Shown: piece by piece, positions 11,563-23,815 of the stretch
Numbering within the stretch: position 1 is the stretch's first letter
Layout: each line of letters begins with the position of its first letter
Source of the DNA: Chiridota heheva
Lineage: Eukaryota; Echinodermata; Holothuroidea; Apodida; Chiridotidae
Direction of reading: 5' to 3'
Assembly (NCBI GenBank): GCA_020152595.1
Contig: JAIGNY010000069.1
Coordinates: 28,501-92,500, forward strand
Length of the DNA stretch: 64,000 nt
Notes under the pieces: model-generated
Seen by the model: the letters and a program-made list of their open reading frames with translations, nothing else
The model's database searches: none
What the model was told of the DNA's origin: nothing
Translations under genes and position numbers: made by a program

Positions 11563-11815
11563 CAAATGACCTTGCCCCCAGATGCTCCCACCAGGCAAGG
11601 TCCCCAAATTACCAGGCAGGGTCCCCAAATGACCTTGCCCCGCCAGGCAAGGTCCCAAATGACCTTGCCCCCAGATGCTCCCACCAGGCAAGGTCCTCAA
11701 ATGACCTTGCCCCAAGATGCTCCCATCAGGCAAGTTCCCAAATTACCTTGCCCCCAGATGCTCCCACCAGGCAAGGTCCCCAAATCACCTTGCCCCAAGA
11801 TGCTCCCATTAATGC
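11563..11815 (+). repeat. 42-bp tandem repeat with internal inverted repeat
   Basis: About six copies of a GC-rich unit containing CCTTGCCCCAGATGCTCCC and CAGGCAAGGTCCCCAAATGA. GGCAAGG and CCTTGCC are reverse complements, so each unit can pair with its neighbour. GC content is far above the flanks. The open frames on both strands are repeat artefacts. Confidence 0.9.
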
Positions 11816-12124
11816 TATAATGAGTTCAAGAAACTATCCGTTGATACAGAGAAGCATTTAAACAAAGAACGGAATCACACCATTGAAATTGCACAGGAAA
11901 TCAACAACACTTCTTAAAACAATGACAGCTGTCAAGAAATTGACTTTTCCTGTCAAAATTGTTCGAAAGAAAACCATGTTACAAGCATGTACAAATCACG
12001 CAGAAAAAGCTGCGATCATACCAAGCAAATCCATAGGGTTGATGAAAATCAGTTAGATGATTGTGATAAATACAGTCACAACAAAACACAAAGACCTGAA
12101 ATGGAGATCAACAACAACAAAGGA

Positions 12125-12196
12125 GTTATATGTAAAGCGCCTTGAGCTGTTTGTTTTGCTATATAAGAATATTGTTATTATTATCATATTTCAGAT
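12125..12196 (+). mobile_element. 3' tail of a CR1/L2-type LINE or a SINE using it
   Basis: Reads TGTAAAGCGCCTTGAGCTG, then GCTATATAAGAATATTG and a short (ATT)n tail. This layout is typical of the conserved 3' end recognised by CR1/L2-group reverse transcriptases. Nothing of the body is clear upstream. Confidence 0.6.
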
Positions 12197-12430
12197 TGGC
12201 ACAGGAGCAAGTCAGTACCATGCCTGAGAAATTTGTTGGTGTTTACGATAGTGAATGTAAGACTATGTGGATTAAAACTCAATTCAAATCAAAAGGCAAA
12301 TGCAGACTCATTACCAAGATCCCACCCACAGCTGCCAATACGTTTCATGTCCTATTTTATCAAAATTGGCATAAATTTTGTCAAACTCCTTTTGAAGAAA
12401 GTTTCCTACGTGTTCACAGTATGATTTAAA
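12197..12430 (+). CDS. Possible small exon or ORF, unknown
   Basis: An open frame follows CATATTTCAG and runs to a TAA at about 12427-12429. It includes MPEKFVGVYDSECKTMWIK and a lysine-rich stretch. It directly follows the LINE-like tail, so it may be the flanking host sequence of an insertion. No family match is recognised and no donor site is visible. Weak. Confidence 0.18.
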
Positions 12431-13059
12431 CATATTTGCCTCAAATTCCAAAGCTTTGCTTCCTGGGTCTAATTTGTATATCATTATGGGACAGTAAATA
12501 ATCACTTACGATTTATCTAGGTGTAAAAGACGAAATTACTTTTGAGTCGGAAAGAAGTAGTTGTACTGTTGTACTTCTGTGCTGAAGGTCCTGGAAGCTA
12601 CTAGCACCAGATATGAATCTAGCCCACAATCAGAATATAGAAGAGAGTAAGGTATTGGTGTAGCAGGTACCAGTACTTCACTTCATTTTGAGCCTTCAGT
12701 ATTTTTGTAGCCCGATCTATTAGGGCAACGAACCACGCAAACAGCCACATGTTACAATTCTTTTTTTTCTTCTGATTAATAAATCAGCAGTGAAGTGTGT
12801 GCACATTTACTTGGTTAAACGATACCTACACTCCCTTCTCGTCATGGCATACAAGTCAACACAGCTGCTAGCACCAATTTTTCCCCAACCTTTTTCAAAT
12901 ATTCAGTCACCCCCACAATCAAGAAGAGCTAATCCCCTGTATTAAACAGCTAAGGGAACAGATGGAACAAACTAATATACTCAAGCAAGAAGCATCTTGG
13001 GAAGCCTAAGCCACCTAAAGAACAACTATGATCAAAACACCAAGAATGGACAGTACAAT
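12431..13059. other. Non-coding spacer
   Basis: No gene or repeat is recognised. Part of 12830-13059 may be degraded retrotransposon sequence belonging to the gypsy-like fragment that follows. Confidence 0.3.
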
Positions 13060-13270
13060 TGTAAGGACACAGTTTAGTTGTTTACCCCCAAACGTCGAGT
13101 TGGGCTAAGCCCTCAACTACAAAGGCATAGGGATGTGCTGTTCATCATTACCAAAAAGTTGACGGAAGTGACCTACAGAATACACAAGTCACTGAGGGCT
13201 ACACCAAAGGTGGTTCCTTTTAATTGTTTTAAAAAGTATAACATAAGGGAAGATCCTAGTTACATGTAGT
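13060..13270 (+). pseudogene. Ty3/gypsy-like integrase C-terminal remnant
   Basis: The translated segment has the pattern of the chromodomain-proximal end of gypsy-type integrases: a V-W-L-like start, then KRRVGLSPQLQRHRDVLF, then a V-x-Y-R-I-x-K-S core and KVVPFNCFKKY before the stop. The upstream catalytic core is not intact in the window. This is a short dead fragment. Confidence 0.6.
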
Positions 13271-13965
13271 TTAAGCCCAACGATACAGCCGTTTCCAAAA
13301 TCAATGTAGCAGAAAATTGCAGCATATCAGCGAAGACTGATTAAGAGATTCTGGTGATAACATGTTGCATGCAGGCAATGACCCACAAAGCTCAATGGCA
13401 AACCAGACAGTACAAAATACTGCATTACAAATGCAGGACTCCATCATCACTGCTGGTTTTGAAGAAGAGAGTTTTGGAGATTGCATGGCAGATGCATGAA
13501 GTCCCTTGATTTTTTAGTTGAGCATCTGTGGAGTAATACTGGCTTGTGCTGAAAAGAATTCTGGCAATAAGATTGTCACAAATCTAAATTTAGGGGTTAT
13601 AATATAGAGGGCAAAGTCTGATTTTAAGGTTATCAACCTGTAGTGCTAAGCTCGTTACATAACTTAAGAGGTCGGATTAGAACGCGAGGGATTCCTTAAG
13701 ATTATCAGAGAAGGGCTTTATAAAATTTATTAATTCCACCAGCTTTATGTAATTTGGGCAAAATTTAATCAAACTAAAAGGAAGGTCTTGGAGGGCCAAA
13801 ACCATTGTTTCAGGGCAAATCAGATACCTAATGATACAGATCAGAGTTGAGGCCAGGAGTGGTATAAGCCTGTATATCTTGTATAAGCCTGGTGTTGATG
13901 CCAGTGCAAGGCTCTCAGAGTCCGGGCTGGTGTTGATGCCAGTGCAAGGTTCTCAGGAGTCAGTG
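13271..13965. other. Non-coding spacer
   Basis: Contains a short direct repeat at 13875-13960 (GGTGTTGATGCCAGTGCAAGG occurs twice). Probably degraded transposon sequence; nothing specific is recognised. Confidence 0.3.
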
Positions 13966-14210
13966 CTGGTGGTATATGCCCCTTGATGTCTCCCTCTTTG
14001 GCCCACTGATATCCAGTCAGCCAATGCCAAACCTATCTGAGGAATCATGCATAAATGGTCATTACGAGATACCACATTTGCCAACTAATTTCCAAAGATA
14101 CATGAATGTGTTAAACCTGATGAGTGGGTTTAAAAAAATGGAAATATTTCCCCTGAACAAGGCAGTGATTTATCTAACCACATTTGAACGTGCCAGGAAT
14201 TGAGTAAGAA
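13966..14210 (+). pseudogene. pogo/Tigger/jerky-like transposase C-terminal remnant
   Basis: The frame reads PLDVSLFGPL, the well-known motif around the last catalytic region of DDE transposases of the pogo group (usually L-Q-P-L-D-V-x-x-F-x-P-L). About 45 residues later it reads SGFKKMEIFPLNKAVI, matching the usual S-G-F-x-x-T-G-I-x-P-x-N block. Lysine/arginine-rich sequence at 14800-14960 and a C-x2-C segment near 15030 (CRVCGLSSPL) may be the rest of the same protein beyond an inserted repeat. No intact catalytic core is present. Confidence 0.65.
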
Positions 14211-14367
14211 AAAAGCCTGAGGAAAGGGACAGCCATGACACAGTGAGGGTGTACCTGGCATCTAAGCTGCCAACTCCAAAGGAAGCGACTGCTAAAAAGA
14301 AAAGAAAAGTCCAGTACCATCCCGACTTTACCGTTACCATTATTCTAAAGATCACAAAATAACATGT

Positions 14368-14741
14368 ACCGTATTTGATGGATTAAGCACCCCTGTTTTA
14401 ATAAGCACCCACCCTACATATGTACCGTATTTGATGTATTAAGCACCCCTGTTTTAATAAGCACCCACCCCACATATTATAGACCACTACCATATTTGAT
14501 TAATTTGAAGACCTAAGATAAGTTTTGCTACTTTATTTGCTTAATTTACGTATAACGCCCACGAGGCTTTTGTGGTGGTTGTTGTGGGGCTGGTATAGAA
14601 CCAGTTCACACAATGCAGTTCCAATAGCACATTGTATGCAACCGTGGAGAATGAGCACTTATTAGGAAGAAACTTTGGGCCTAAAAAGTGGTGAAATGCT
14701 ATCTTCATAAGCACCTTGGACACTTATTACACTGAATACGG
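14368..14741 (+). repeat. Dispersed-type element with TACCGTATT ends
   Basis: It begins with two near-identical 66-bp copies containing TACCGTATTTGATG and TTAAGCACCCCTGTTTTAAT, and ends with the inverse motif AATACGGTGA. It appears to interrupt the basic C-terminal coding remains of the pogo-like protein. The superfamily is unknown. Confidence 0.5.
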
Positions 14742-15582
14742 TGAGTGCAGAGGACAGGAACACTCCTGGTAATTCGAGCCTGAGTGGCACAGAAAAGGAC
14801 AAACTAACGAGTCAAACTTCTGCGTCCCAAGACTAAAAGAGTGAAATTGAAGGAAGATCCAAAGACGACAGTAAAGGAAAGAAAAGAACGGGGCAGAAGG
14901 GAAAGGGAAGAGGAAAGGTGCAACAGCTAGAAAGAAAGCTAAAAGAAGAAAATAATCCACAGCCAATTAAAACTGAAAAAAAACCCCAGACAATTTGAGC
15001 CATTCCGAGATGAGGCGGAGGATAAATGCCGTGTATGTGGACTGTCTTCACCCCTAGAAACTGAGATACTGAATTAAATTCTTGGATTGGAGGAAGTGTT
15101 GTGTTTGTGGGCATTGGGTACATTTAGAATTCTATGTGAAAGGAGTGATACAATTTCTGGTGATAGTGATATTTATGCAACACTGCAGAGGAATAGAATA
15201 AGATTAGTTAATTATTTTCACTGTTTGTTCTTGTTTATTTAATACCCCAGTTTATATTTTAAATATATTGTTGGACTTCTACCTTTCAAATGAATTACCA
15301 AATAATATGAACAATACGTGGCAAAATACAGCGCACTTTTTGAAAAAGGACTTGATAAAGTACCACCATGGACGTTGCACAAACTTTGGGCAACTTCACA
15401 AATCTTAATCATGCGCATTACAGTTTTAAAATGTGCTGCTCCTCATGAATTCTGGAGCACAACAGATCTGAAATTGCCAGGGAAATAGTTAGCATAGATG
15501 ATGTTACTGTGTGTATCTGTTATTGCTTTCATTTTAAGTTCTTTCCTGAAAAAAAAAATGTAATTTGCTTCCTTAGCTGCAG

Positions 15583-15883
15583 GAACTTCAGTCCCACCAT
15601 GCAAACTGTAATAGAGGATGAGATGAATGGATGGAAGGGGCCCAGGAGAGCTTTATCACCCGAAAAGATTACTCTACATCTAAAGGCACCAACCTACAGC
15701 AAGAGAAAATTGGAGGATAGGATCAATGTTGCCACTACCACCCTACTGTTGCCTGCTTCACCACACACACTTGATCCAGAGAAGACACATCCCATGTCAA
15801 TGCTTACACTTCCACAGTTCAGCAATGGTGATGAGAAAGAGCTCACCGTCCTGATTGGTGTACATCCTAACCTAACTGAATAG
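15583..15883 (+). CDS. Hypothetical ORF, possibly transposon-derived
   Basis: An open frame follows a plausible acceptor (CTTCCTTAGCTGCAG) and runs about 100 codons to a TAG. It contains MQTVIEDEMNGWKGPRRAL and RRALSPEKITLHLKAPTYSK, is polar and not low-complexity, and has better base composition than its flanks. It could be an exon, or a remnant of one of the neighbouring mobile elements. No homologue is recognised. Confidence 0.25.
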
Positions 15884-18225
15884 TACAAGTACTGTACCAA
15901 GTGTTGTTAGGGCACATAGTTGAAGCATACATCCATAAACTTACACTGAATTATTTACAGAGAAATACAGGTAGCTCTTTCAGAGTGAGATTGTCATGAC
16001 AACTCCAACCACCAATGACCGTGACAGCTGGGAGAATGTTGCCATTTCCATTTATATCTTGGTGGGTAGGCTGAAGTCTTTAGACAGGTAGAAGGAACTA
16101 CACTGTGGATCTCTTGCTAAGCAAGCTACACTAGCAGCCTTCAGCAACTGGTTTATTGCATTTGATCAAAGGCATTATAGAACCCCATACAGTCACAACT
16201 TACAACCTGCACCACTTTTGTAGATTTGGCTGCAAGTCTGATCCACTAGCCCAACAATATCACATCAGGCAGCAAACATATATATATATATACTGGAAAG
16301 AACCCAGACCCAGAGTCATCACTGATGACCTATGCAGAAGCATTCACAATCCACTTCTGCCTATCTAGGCAAAGAGAGAAAATACCCAGGCCATTTTGCT
16401 TTTACTGCAATGGCACAGAAAAAAGAAAAGAAAAACATTTTCTAACAGATTTTGATATTATCCCAGACAAAAGCACAAACTGTACAAGGTTCCAGTTTTA
16501 AAAGAGAATAAAATTGAGATGACTTGTTTTGACAGCCATATTTGACAATGACTATCGGCACAAATACATTTGTAAAAATTATTATTTGTCCTGAATAAGG
16601 AGGTACTGTAGATGCGCCAGCATATCAATTCGTTTTACACAAAAACTGTTAAAAATCCTAATCAATATCGTCTCTAGATTACGAATTAAACTTGCAGAGG
16701 AGAAATATTGCCACCCTGGTTTTCCTTTTGCTGAGGAAGTTTGTATGTACTATATCATGTATCCTCAGCTTGTGTATAACACTAATGAGATGTAAATAGA
16801 TGCATGTGATGTGTTTCAGACTTTCATACTATTCAGACCTTATTTCTTCATTTGCATATTACATAACATATAGTCAAATATGTTTCAGAGGGAGGGCTAT
16901 GGTTAGTGTTCTTAGCTATTATCCCAGCAGCAAAATTAGCTGAGTCACCAACTTTTTGAAAAAGCCAAAATTATGAAAGCTCATATTTAAACAAAATGGA
17001 TGTAAAATCTTAAAGATATCTGATCATATCTAAATGTAAAGACGTCCTTTATACCCAGGTTCTAATTGGTCCCATTTTCTAGTTATTAAACAAATCAGAA
17101 GGTTCTGCCTAATCTCACACTCTATTAATCCATAAAATCAAAATTAAACTTAAGACAGATATTTTAAATTTCATCTTGCTTTCAAACTTTGCAGCAATTC
17201 TGCAAAATTTTCTTTCAATTTCAAAGAATTTTATTAAGAGCATATGAAAACAAATTTAATTTGATTTTAAAGCTATATCTTGAAAGACAACAAAAGATGA
17301 TTACCTATTTTCTGCCTAAGACTACTTTCCCATCTATGCTTGGAAAATTGTCTATTTTTTCACAACCATTCAATCTTTATAACAACTTTCCAGCTTATAG
17401 TCCCCACTTAAAATTGTCTAGAAATGTTCCGGCTTCTAGGTCCCAAGACCCTTAAACAGGTTCATGTATCTCACCCAACGCAAGGAATAAGTGTTAATTT
17501 AGTACTGTTCAGTGAAAACATTAGGCTTGATTGCAACCATACATGTATACATACTCTACCTTATATACCAAAGTGCCTAGATTTGATAGATGTTTGTAAA
17601 GGAAATATAATCGATCCTTCGTTGATTCCAATCAAACATCACCCTTGACCCTTCTTCATTACCCACCATTTCTCACCACATTTGTCGACTTTGGTCACGT
17701 CAAATTTCTCTTCATTTTATTATATTGATTGATGTGATCATAATTCCATTCGTCATACCACCGACAGCTCCCATGTTCATATTCATCACATGAGACCCGG
17801 GCAGTGTTGGGTTCTCTCGCTGGTATATGGGGCGCTGGCGGCCTCTTGCCCAAGTGGTAAAAACTTTTGTAGTAGTACCTACCAAAAACAGAAAGGAATA
17901 TAGATATAAATTGATGTAAAGCCTGGCTGACAAATCAATAATACATTCAGTATTTGTAAAGAATTTTTGGATATACTTTCAAACCATCATGGCAGTATAC
18001 TAGACTCAGCATTCATGAAACTTGCCCCCCCCCCCCCCTCCCTCCAACTCCGACAAAATTCTGTATGCAAAATATAAGTAGCAGGTTATACCAGTATACA
18101 ATATGCAATAATAGGGAAATAAACTTGTGAAAAATTATTATATAAGGTTGAATATCACCCATATTGGTTATGACTTTGTTCCAAGTGAAAAAACATCTAC
18201 AGTTTTCAGGAAATTTGTTTAATTT
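15884..18225. other. Non-coding spacer
   Basis: Long AT-rich stretch. There is a short (TA)n at 16276-16292 and a poly-C run near 18026. The open frames here (the longest is 88 codons at 17189-17455) look random. No RNA gene or repeat family is identified. Confidence 0.35.
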
Positions 18226-18480
18226 TTAGGGACTTCCTTTTAATTTTTTGAAATTTCTTTCATTTGTGGGAAATTTCTTCAATTTTCTGGAACTTTTCAA
18301 AAATTTTGAGAAATTTTCTTCAATTTTCTGGAACTTTTCTTCAATTTTTCTTCAATTTTGGGCAATTTTCTTCAATTTATGGGCAAATATTTTTCAATTT
18401 TTATGAAAATTGTTTAAATTTCTTCAATGTTGGGGAAATTGTCTTTAATATTCTTTGATTCTTCAGGAATTGTTTTTTTT
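18226..18480 (+). repeat. Degenerate AATTTCTTCAATTTTCTGG repeats
   Basis: Successive imperfect units of about 20-25 bp on the theme AAATTTCTTCAATTTTCTGG. The inverse complement of the same theme occurs at 62600-62770, so both are probably parts of one dispersed repeat family. Confidence 0.6.
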
Positions 18481-18989
18481 TGGGGGGTATTATCTTTCAT
18501 TTTCAAAAAGTTTTTACAAAGATTTTAAAGTAAGTTGCACAAATTTTCAATAATTTTACCACAAGTTTCCTTCATTTGATTATTTTTTATATGAATATTT
18601 TCCTGATTTTATCTCCGGACCGGGAAGGTGAAAATCAGACCCCTTCCCCCCGCCCCCTGCGTTTCCATACATATCTGGGTACAATCCTTTTCCGATAATT
18701 ACCGTTTGCCCCCTGGTACTGAAAGCTGAATATGCGGCTGGGAATTTCCCATCCTGAAAAACTATGTTTTCTTTTAAAACATTAAAGCAAATTTTCTTCA
18801 CTCAATAATTTTAATTTCCTGCATTTCTAGTAGTCCTAATGTACTTCAAACACATTCATGCTAGACCTACAAGTCATAATACCCCACAATTATTTTTCTG
18901 CTAAAAATAATGGGTGTTTCTGTCATAACAAAGGCCCCTATATTTTAATTTTGACCCAAGTCTTGTTTACATTCCAAGGTTCCATTTTA

Positions 18990-20255
18990 GATAGCCATCA
19001 CAAGGCAATTAACCCATGTAATATCTAAGAAAAGTATATAGCCATCACAAGCCAATTAACCCACGTAATATCCAAGAAACGTATATAGCCATCACAAGCC
19101 AATTAACCCACATAATATCCAAGAAACGTATATAGCCATCACAAGCCAATTAACCCACGTAATATCCAAAAAAAAGTATATAGCCATCACAAGCCAATTA
19201 ACCCACGTAATATCCAAGAAAAGTATATAGCATCAAAAGCTAATTAACCCACGTATTATTAATATTATTATTAAATTATGTTTATATAGCACTTTTTCTA
19301 AAAGAAAGCTCTAAGTGCTTTACAAAAGCATGTAAAAATAAAAAGTTAATTACTTATCAATACATAAGGTAAAAGCTAAAATATCAGCAGTATACGAATT
19401 AAAGAAATGATTAAGTTTTAAACGTTTAGTTCAGATACATGAATAAGATAAAACAGTTAATAAAAAAGCGGTGAAAACTACCAATCTTAAACACAAGACC
19501 ACTAAGAGAAATAAAAAAGTAATCAAACGGATAAAATGCATTAAAAGGTGAAACCTGGGTGAAAAAAAAATAATGCTTAAAAATTATTTTAATTAATAAT
19601 ATTTTAATTAACCCACGTAATATACAAGAAAAGTATATAGCCATCACAAGCCAATTAACCCACGTAATACCCAAGAAAAGTATATAGCCATCATAAGCCA
19701 ATTAACCCACGTAATATCCAAGAAAAGTACATTTGCATCCTCACAACTAACACAATAACCATCACAAGCCAATGAACCCACGTAATATCCAAGAAAAGTA
19801 TATAGCCATCACAAGCCATCTAACCCACGTAATATCCGAGAAAAATATATAGCCATCATAAGCCAATTAACCCACTTAATATCCAAGAAAAGTACATTTG
19901 CATCCTCACAACTTACACAATAACAATCACAAGCCAATTAACCCATGTAATATCCAAGAAAAGTATATAGCCATCATAAGCCAATTAACCCACGTAATAT
20001 CCAAGAAAAGTATATAGCCATCATAAGCCAATTAACCCACGTAATATCCAAGAAAAGTATATAGCCATCATAAGCCAATTAACCCATGTAATATCCAAGA
20101 AAAGTATATAGCCATCATAAGCCAATTAACCCATGTAATATCCAAGAAAAGTATATAGCCATCATAAGCCAATTAACCCATGTAATATCCAAGAAAAGTA
20201 TATAGCCATCATAAGCCAATTAACCCACGTAATACCCAAGAAAAGTACATATGCA
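18990..20255 (+). repeat. 47-bp satellite-like array
   Basis: About 19 copies of a 47-bp unit containing AGCCATCACAAGCCAATTAA and CCCACGTAATATCCAAGAAA. Variants CATCACAAG and CATCATAAG form two local blocks. A longer variant with a CATTTGCATCCTCACAACT insert occurs at about 19727 and 19896, giving a higher-order duplication. The array is interrupted at 19255-19602 by an insertion. Confidence 0.92.
19255..19602 (-). mobile_element. LINE/SINE 3' end inserted in the 47-bp array
   Basis: On the minus strand it ends GTAAAGCACTTAGAGC, then GTGCTATATAAACA and an (AAT)n tail, the same layout as the tails at 12125 and 23740. The array resumes in phase after 19602. A TTAATTAA-like stretch occurs at both junctions and may be a target duplication. 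The remaining 300 bp is AT-rich and without a frame. Confidence 0.7.
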
Positions 20256-21160
20256 TCATTACAACTTACACTGGCTATCTGCTTCTAACATTGTAACAAA
20301 TAGGCACTAACTTCTATACTGTAGCATGCATTGTGACATCTCACGAGCTAATTAAATGGATTTGCAAGGGAAATTCCAAATCTAAAAATAAGTTGAATTG
20401 CGCAATAATGCTCTCTCATATATGTTTGTTGGTTGGTATGATTCCATGTTAGAGCTTTGATGAAATACTTTTAAAGTTCACATCAAAAATTGGTAACAAT
20501 TGGACTTTAAACTTTTAATAACATAATTGAGATAAAATCTTGGGTCTTGCTTTGTATTCAATTCTTTGGAAGGTGAACTTTTGAAGTTATAAATCATAAA
20601 GTGACAGGTTGATAATAAATACTGGACATGTTAACACATGCTGTGGAATACACAAACACTGCTGACTAGTAAGTCTTGTAGCTGTCAACACTGTATTGCA
20701 AAAGGTTGCTTAAATGAAAACATGAATCAGAAAACTTGAGCAATCCCAACCAGGAAAAAGGTGAGCTAAATTAAATATCACTGTAACTATAAAAACATTG
20801 ATATTGAAGGTTAGGATATTGTGAGAGCAACATACTCTGAATTATTATAATACCCTGTTTGAAATTGACACACAATATTCTTCATTTTGATGAATCAAAA
20901 TTAACAGAAATACAGCATTATCTACATTTGACATGTTGAACTACTTTTGACAACTAATAACTCTTCACTTTGTAGCATAAACTTTATATACTTGCTATAT
21001 AAACAAGTTTTGATATTTCAACCTCATTCTTTTAAAGTCAAAATTTAATTATTTGTGACATTATTTCCAATTCAAGGACACCTTTAAACAACATCAACTT
21101 TTACTGAAATACACCAGTCTTACTCAAACTCTTCAAGAAGTTTTATATTTTCCACGGATT
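20256..21160. other. Non-coding spacer
   Basis: AT-rich; no repeat, RNA gene or coding signal is recognised. Confidence 0.35.
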
Positions 21161-21161
21161 T

Positions 21162-21597
21162 TTAAATATATTCATCTTGTGCATTTGTGATAGCATTTGA
21201 GGCAAAACTGGTGTTTCTCTTTGGAGCTGAACAAGCAAGGAAGTTTTTTTTTTCCGCCAGGATTTCTGCCAACTTCAACAAATAACTCAAGTTCTCCAGG
21301 AAGACTTTATTTTGGTCTGAAGACAAAAGTACTTTCTTATTGGATGTATTGATGATATTGATTACTTCTAAAGATAGAAATACTATAACAAAAGTGCTTC
21401 GTTTTTTCTTCTCTATAAGACATGGTGTGAGGAGTGTCAATGTCAGTTAGTCCATTAATACTATACAGAAAATGATGCTGATTGCTAAACATTTTATTTC
21501 TTATTTTGAGCTGAGAAAACTTTATATGGAATACTGTTTCATTCAAAATGTGATGTAAATATGTGTTTTTTCCAGCAGGAATACTCAATAGGTCTAT
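21162..21597 (-). pseudogene. Decayed coding remnant, unknown protein
   Basis: Two overlapping minus-strand frames (21337-21588 and 21162-21440) look like one protein broken by a frameshift near 21420. The first part starts SIPAGKNTYLHHIL; the second continues through LLTPCLIEKKKRSTFVIVFL and ends near NAITNAQDEYI. Composition is protein-like rather than AT noise. It faces away from the plus-strand remnant at 21601. No family is recognised; it may be a mobile-element or retrocopied gene. Confidence 0.4.
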
Positions 21598-21600
21598 TCA

Positions 21601-22333
21601 CTGAGAATTTTTAAGCACGACTTTTCTGAGGAAATTTTTAACTTGTTTGGTGAATTTTAAAAGTTTGATTCCAACTTTGTAACTATTTACCCTTTTGATT
21701 TTCATCGTGTTTGGTCTTTGGAGGCATTTCACTCTGAATTCTTGGTGGAAAAAGATCAAACTATATTTGCTGCTGAATGTCAGATCAAAAGTGAGATTGT
21801 GGAAAAACTTCCCTTCAACTTTTTCAAATAAATAAATACACTAAGTACAGCTAATCTAAATTTCAAGAAAATGGCAAGGGACAAAGAAACTGCTCAAAAA
21901 ATTCAAGATATTTATCAACTCCTGGTAGGAAATACATTTCAAGGTACATACAAAGGAGAAAAATGTTTGCAAGACGTTGGAATGACTAGATATGTTATTA
22001 GTGTTAAAAAAAGATGCGATTGTCCAGAAAGTTTGGGAAGTTGAAAGAACCCTGAACAAGCTACAAAAGGTTCTCAGAGTTAGTGTTGGAAAAGGATGGG
22101 CAGCTAAAGGAGATGGTTTAGAGATTGACATACATCTGCTGCGACCTTTAGAATGCTGTACTGAAGTTTTCCGTATTAATTCTGTGAATGTATATCCGCT
22201 TGAAAATAGTACTCACTGGCACTTTGGGGTTAGTTTTGAAATCACAACAGAATCTTCCAACAAAACTTTAAAAAACTCATTTTCCTCGCATTATCCTTAT
22301 TTACGACTTGAGAAAATATCTTTATCAGATTGA
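21601..22333 (+). pseudogene. Decayed coding remnant, unknown protein
   Basis: Successive plus-strand frames carry protein-like sequence separated by stops and shifts: 21601-21828 (including FDFHRVWSLEAFHSEFLVEK), 21871-22041 from an ATG (MARDKETAQKIQDIYQLLVG), and 21992-22333 (including KVLRVSVGKGWAAKGDGLEI and a later STHWHFGVSFEI). The last frame overlaps the previous one by a +1 shift. At least one frameshift and several stops make it non-functional. No homologue is recognised. Confidence 0.45.
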
Positions 22334-22984
22334 CTACATTATACGAGACGATGTGCTGCATGTTAAAATTTCAACAAGGGAGTCCTTGTGACTGGATATA
22401 TCAGATGTGTTCTTGGATTTGAAACTTTGGACTTTGAATAATTTAAAGGGTAAACTTGATGAATATTAATCTAGGGTTTCTATAATATTTAAATTTGTAT
22501 TTTGAATTCTATTCAATTGTGACTCTCAAGTCCTCACAAACATGCAATCAACACCCACCTCAAGAGTGCTTATATTTACTTTTGTTTTGTTTCCTTCTCA
22601 AAAAAAAAAAAATCATTTAAAAATCTTTGTACATTGATCAGCTGCAGTTCAGAAAGTTTCAAAGGTAACTTAAAGTATATGATAGCTAAAGCTTTGATGT
22701 TATGAAAGCATCAGCATCAAACTTCCACCATTAAGGGATAATTTTTTCAAATTTGGTAGAACTCTTTCATTCAAATTTATTAGGTGTATTTAAGAACTTG
22801 TATGCTTATGGCTATATAGCATTTTTCTACAGATTTACTTCATTATAAAAGGTTTAAACAAATTTTTGTATTAATTTTTGAAATATGTACGTTCTTTGGA
22901 GATCTGGTCTTCCAAAAAAAGCAACATTCTCTATCAAATAGTTTTCAAGTCATTTCTATAAATAAATACTGTTCTCTTGGCCTT
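22334..22984. other. Non-coding spacer
   Basis: AT-rich, no coding or repeat signal recognised. Confidence 0.3.
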
Positions 22985-23815
22985 ACTCCACACTTTGTTA
23001 CTGACTTCTTCATTTTCTTAATAATCTTCTCCACCTTCCACATACGTACATCAGTACAAGCTGTTAACTGTGTGCATGACTTAGGTGTATAGTTTGATTG
23101 CAACCTAAATATGAAAATCGATGTAATGAAAAAATGTAGATCAGCATTTATCAATCTTTACAATATTAATAAGGCCTATGCTGACTAACGAATCAGCTGA
23201 ATCCCTTGTATATACATGCATTAGCCTATTCCCACATTGACTATTGTAACTCCCTCCTTGCTGGTATGCCAAGTAACTTAATTCAATCCATTCAACGTAT
23301 TGAAAATTTTGCTGCATGGATAGTAACAAAGGCTAAGAAATATGACCATATAACTCCCATTCTCTATTCCCTGCATTGGCTCCCAATTACTCTGAGAATT
23401 AGATTTAAGATTTTAGTATTAGTTTTTAAATGTATTCACCGTAAATCACCAAACTATCTTTAAGAACTCATATTTTCTAAACAATCCAAATATAATCTTT
23501 GTAATAGAAATGCTGTTTGGCTTTATGTACCAACCATAAAGCACACAACACTTGGTGGGAGGGCATTTTCTAGGGTGGGACCACTTTGGTGGAATGAAGT
23601 ACCAGTTAAAATCAGACAAACTGAAATCCATCTACGTTTCTAAAAACTCTTAAAACCCATCTTTTCAAAGTTTATTTCAACAGTTAATTTAGTAATTTAT
23701 CATCAGCATTTTATGGGGTGAGGGTAGTTTCATTTATTGTTTTCATTGTAAAGCATTTTTGAATATGATTGTATACATAAAATGCTATATAAATTAATTA
23801 TTATCATTATCATAC
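22985..23815 (+). pseudogene. CR1/L2-type LINE reverse transcriptase C-terminus
   Basis: In spite of stops and shifts the order of motifs is clear: VHDLGV-type block, a helix like KCRSAFINLYNI, then HIDYCNSLLAGMPSNLIQSI, RIENFAAWIVTKAKKYDHIT, PILYSLHWLPITLRIRFKIL, and near the end TTLGGRAFSRVGPLWWNEVP. This is the thumb and C-terminal part of CR1/L2-group reverse transcriptases. The 3' end has GTAAAGCATTTTTG, GCTATATAAATTA and an (ATT)n tail at about 23800. The copy is 5'-truncated and inactive. Confidence 0.88.

Noticed and set aside
14727-15123. Minus-strand open frames rich in Phe, Pro and Ser
   Set aside because: Antisense of a purine-rich, Lys/Arg-coding remnant of the pogo-like protein.
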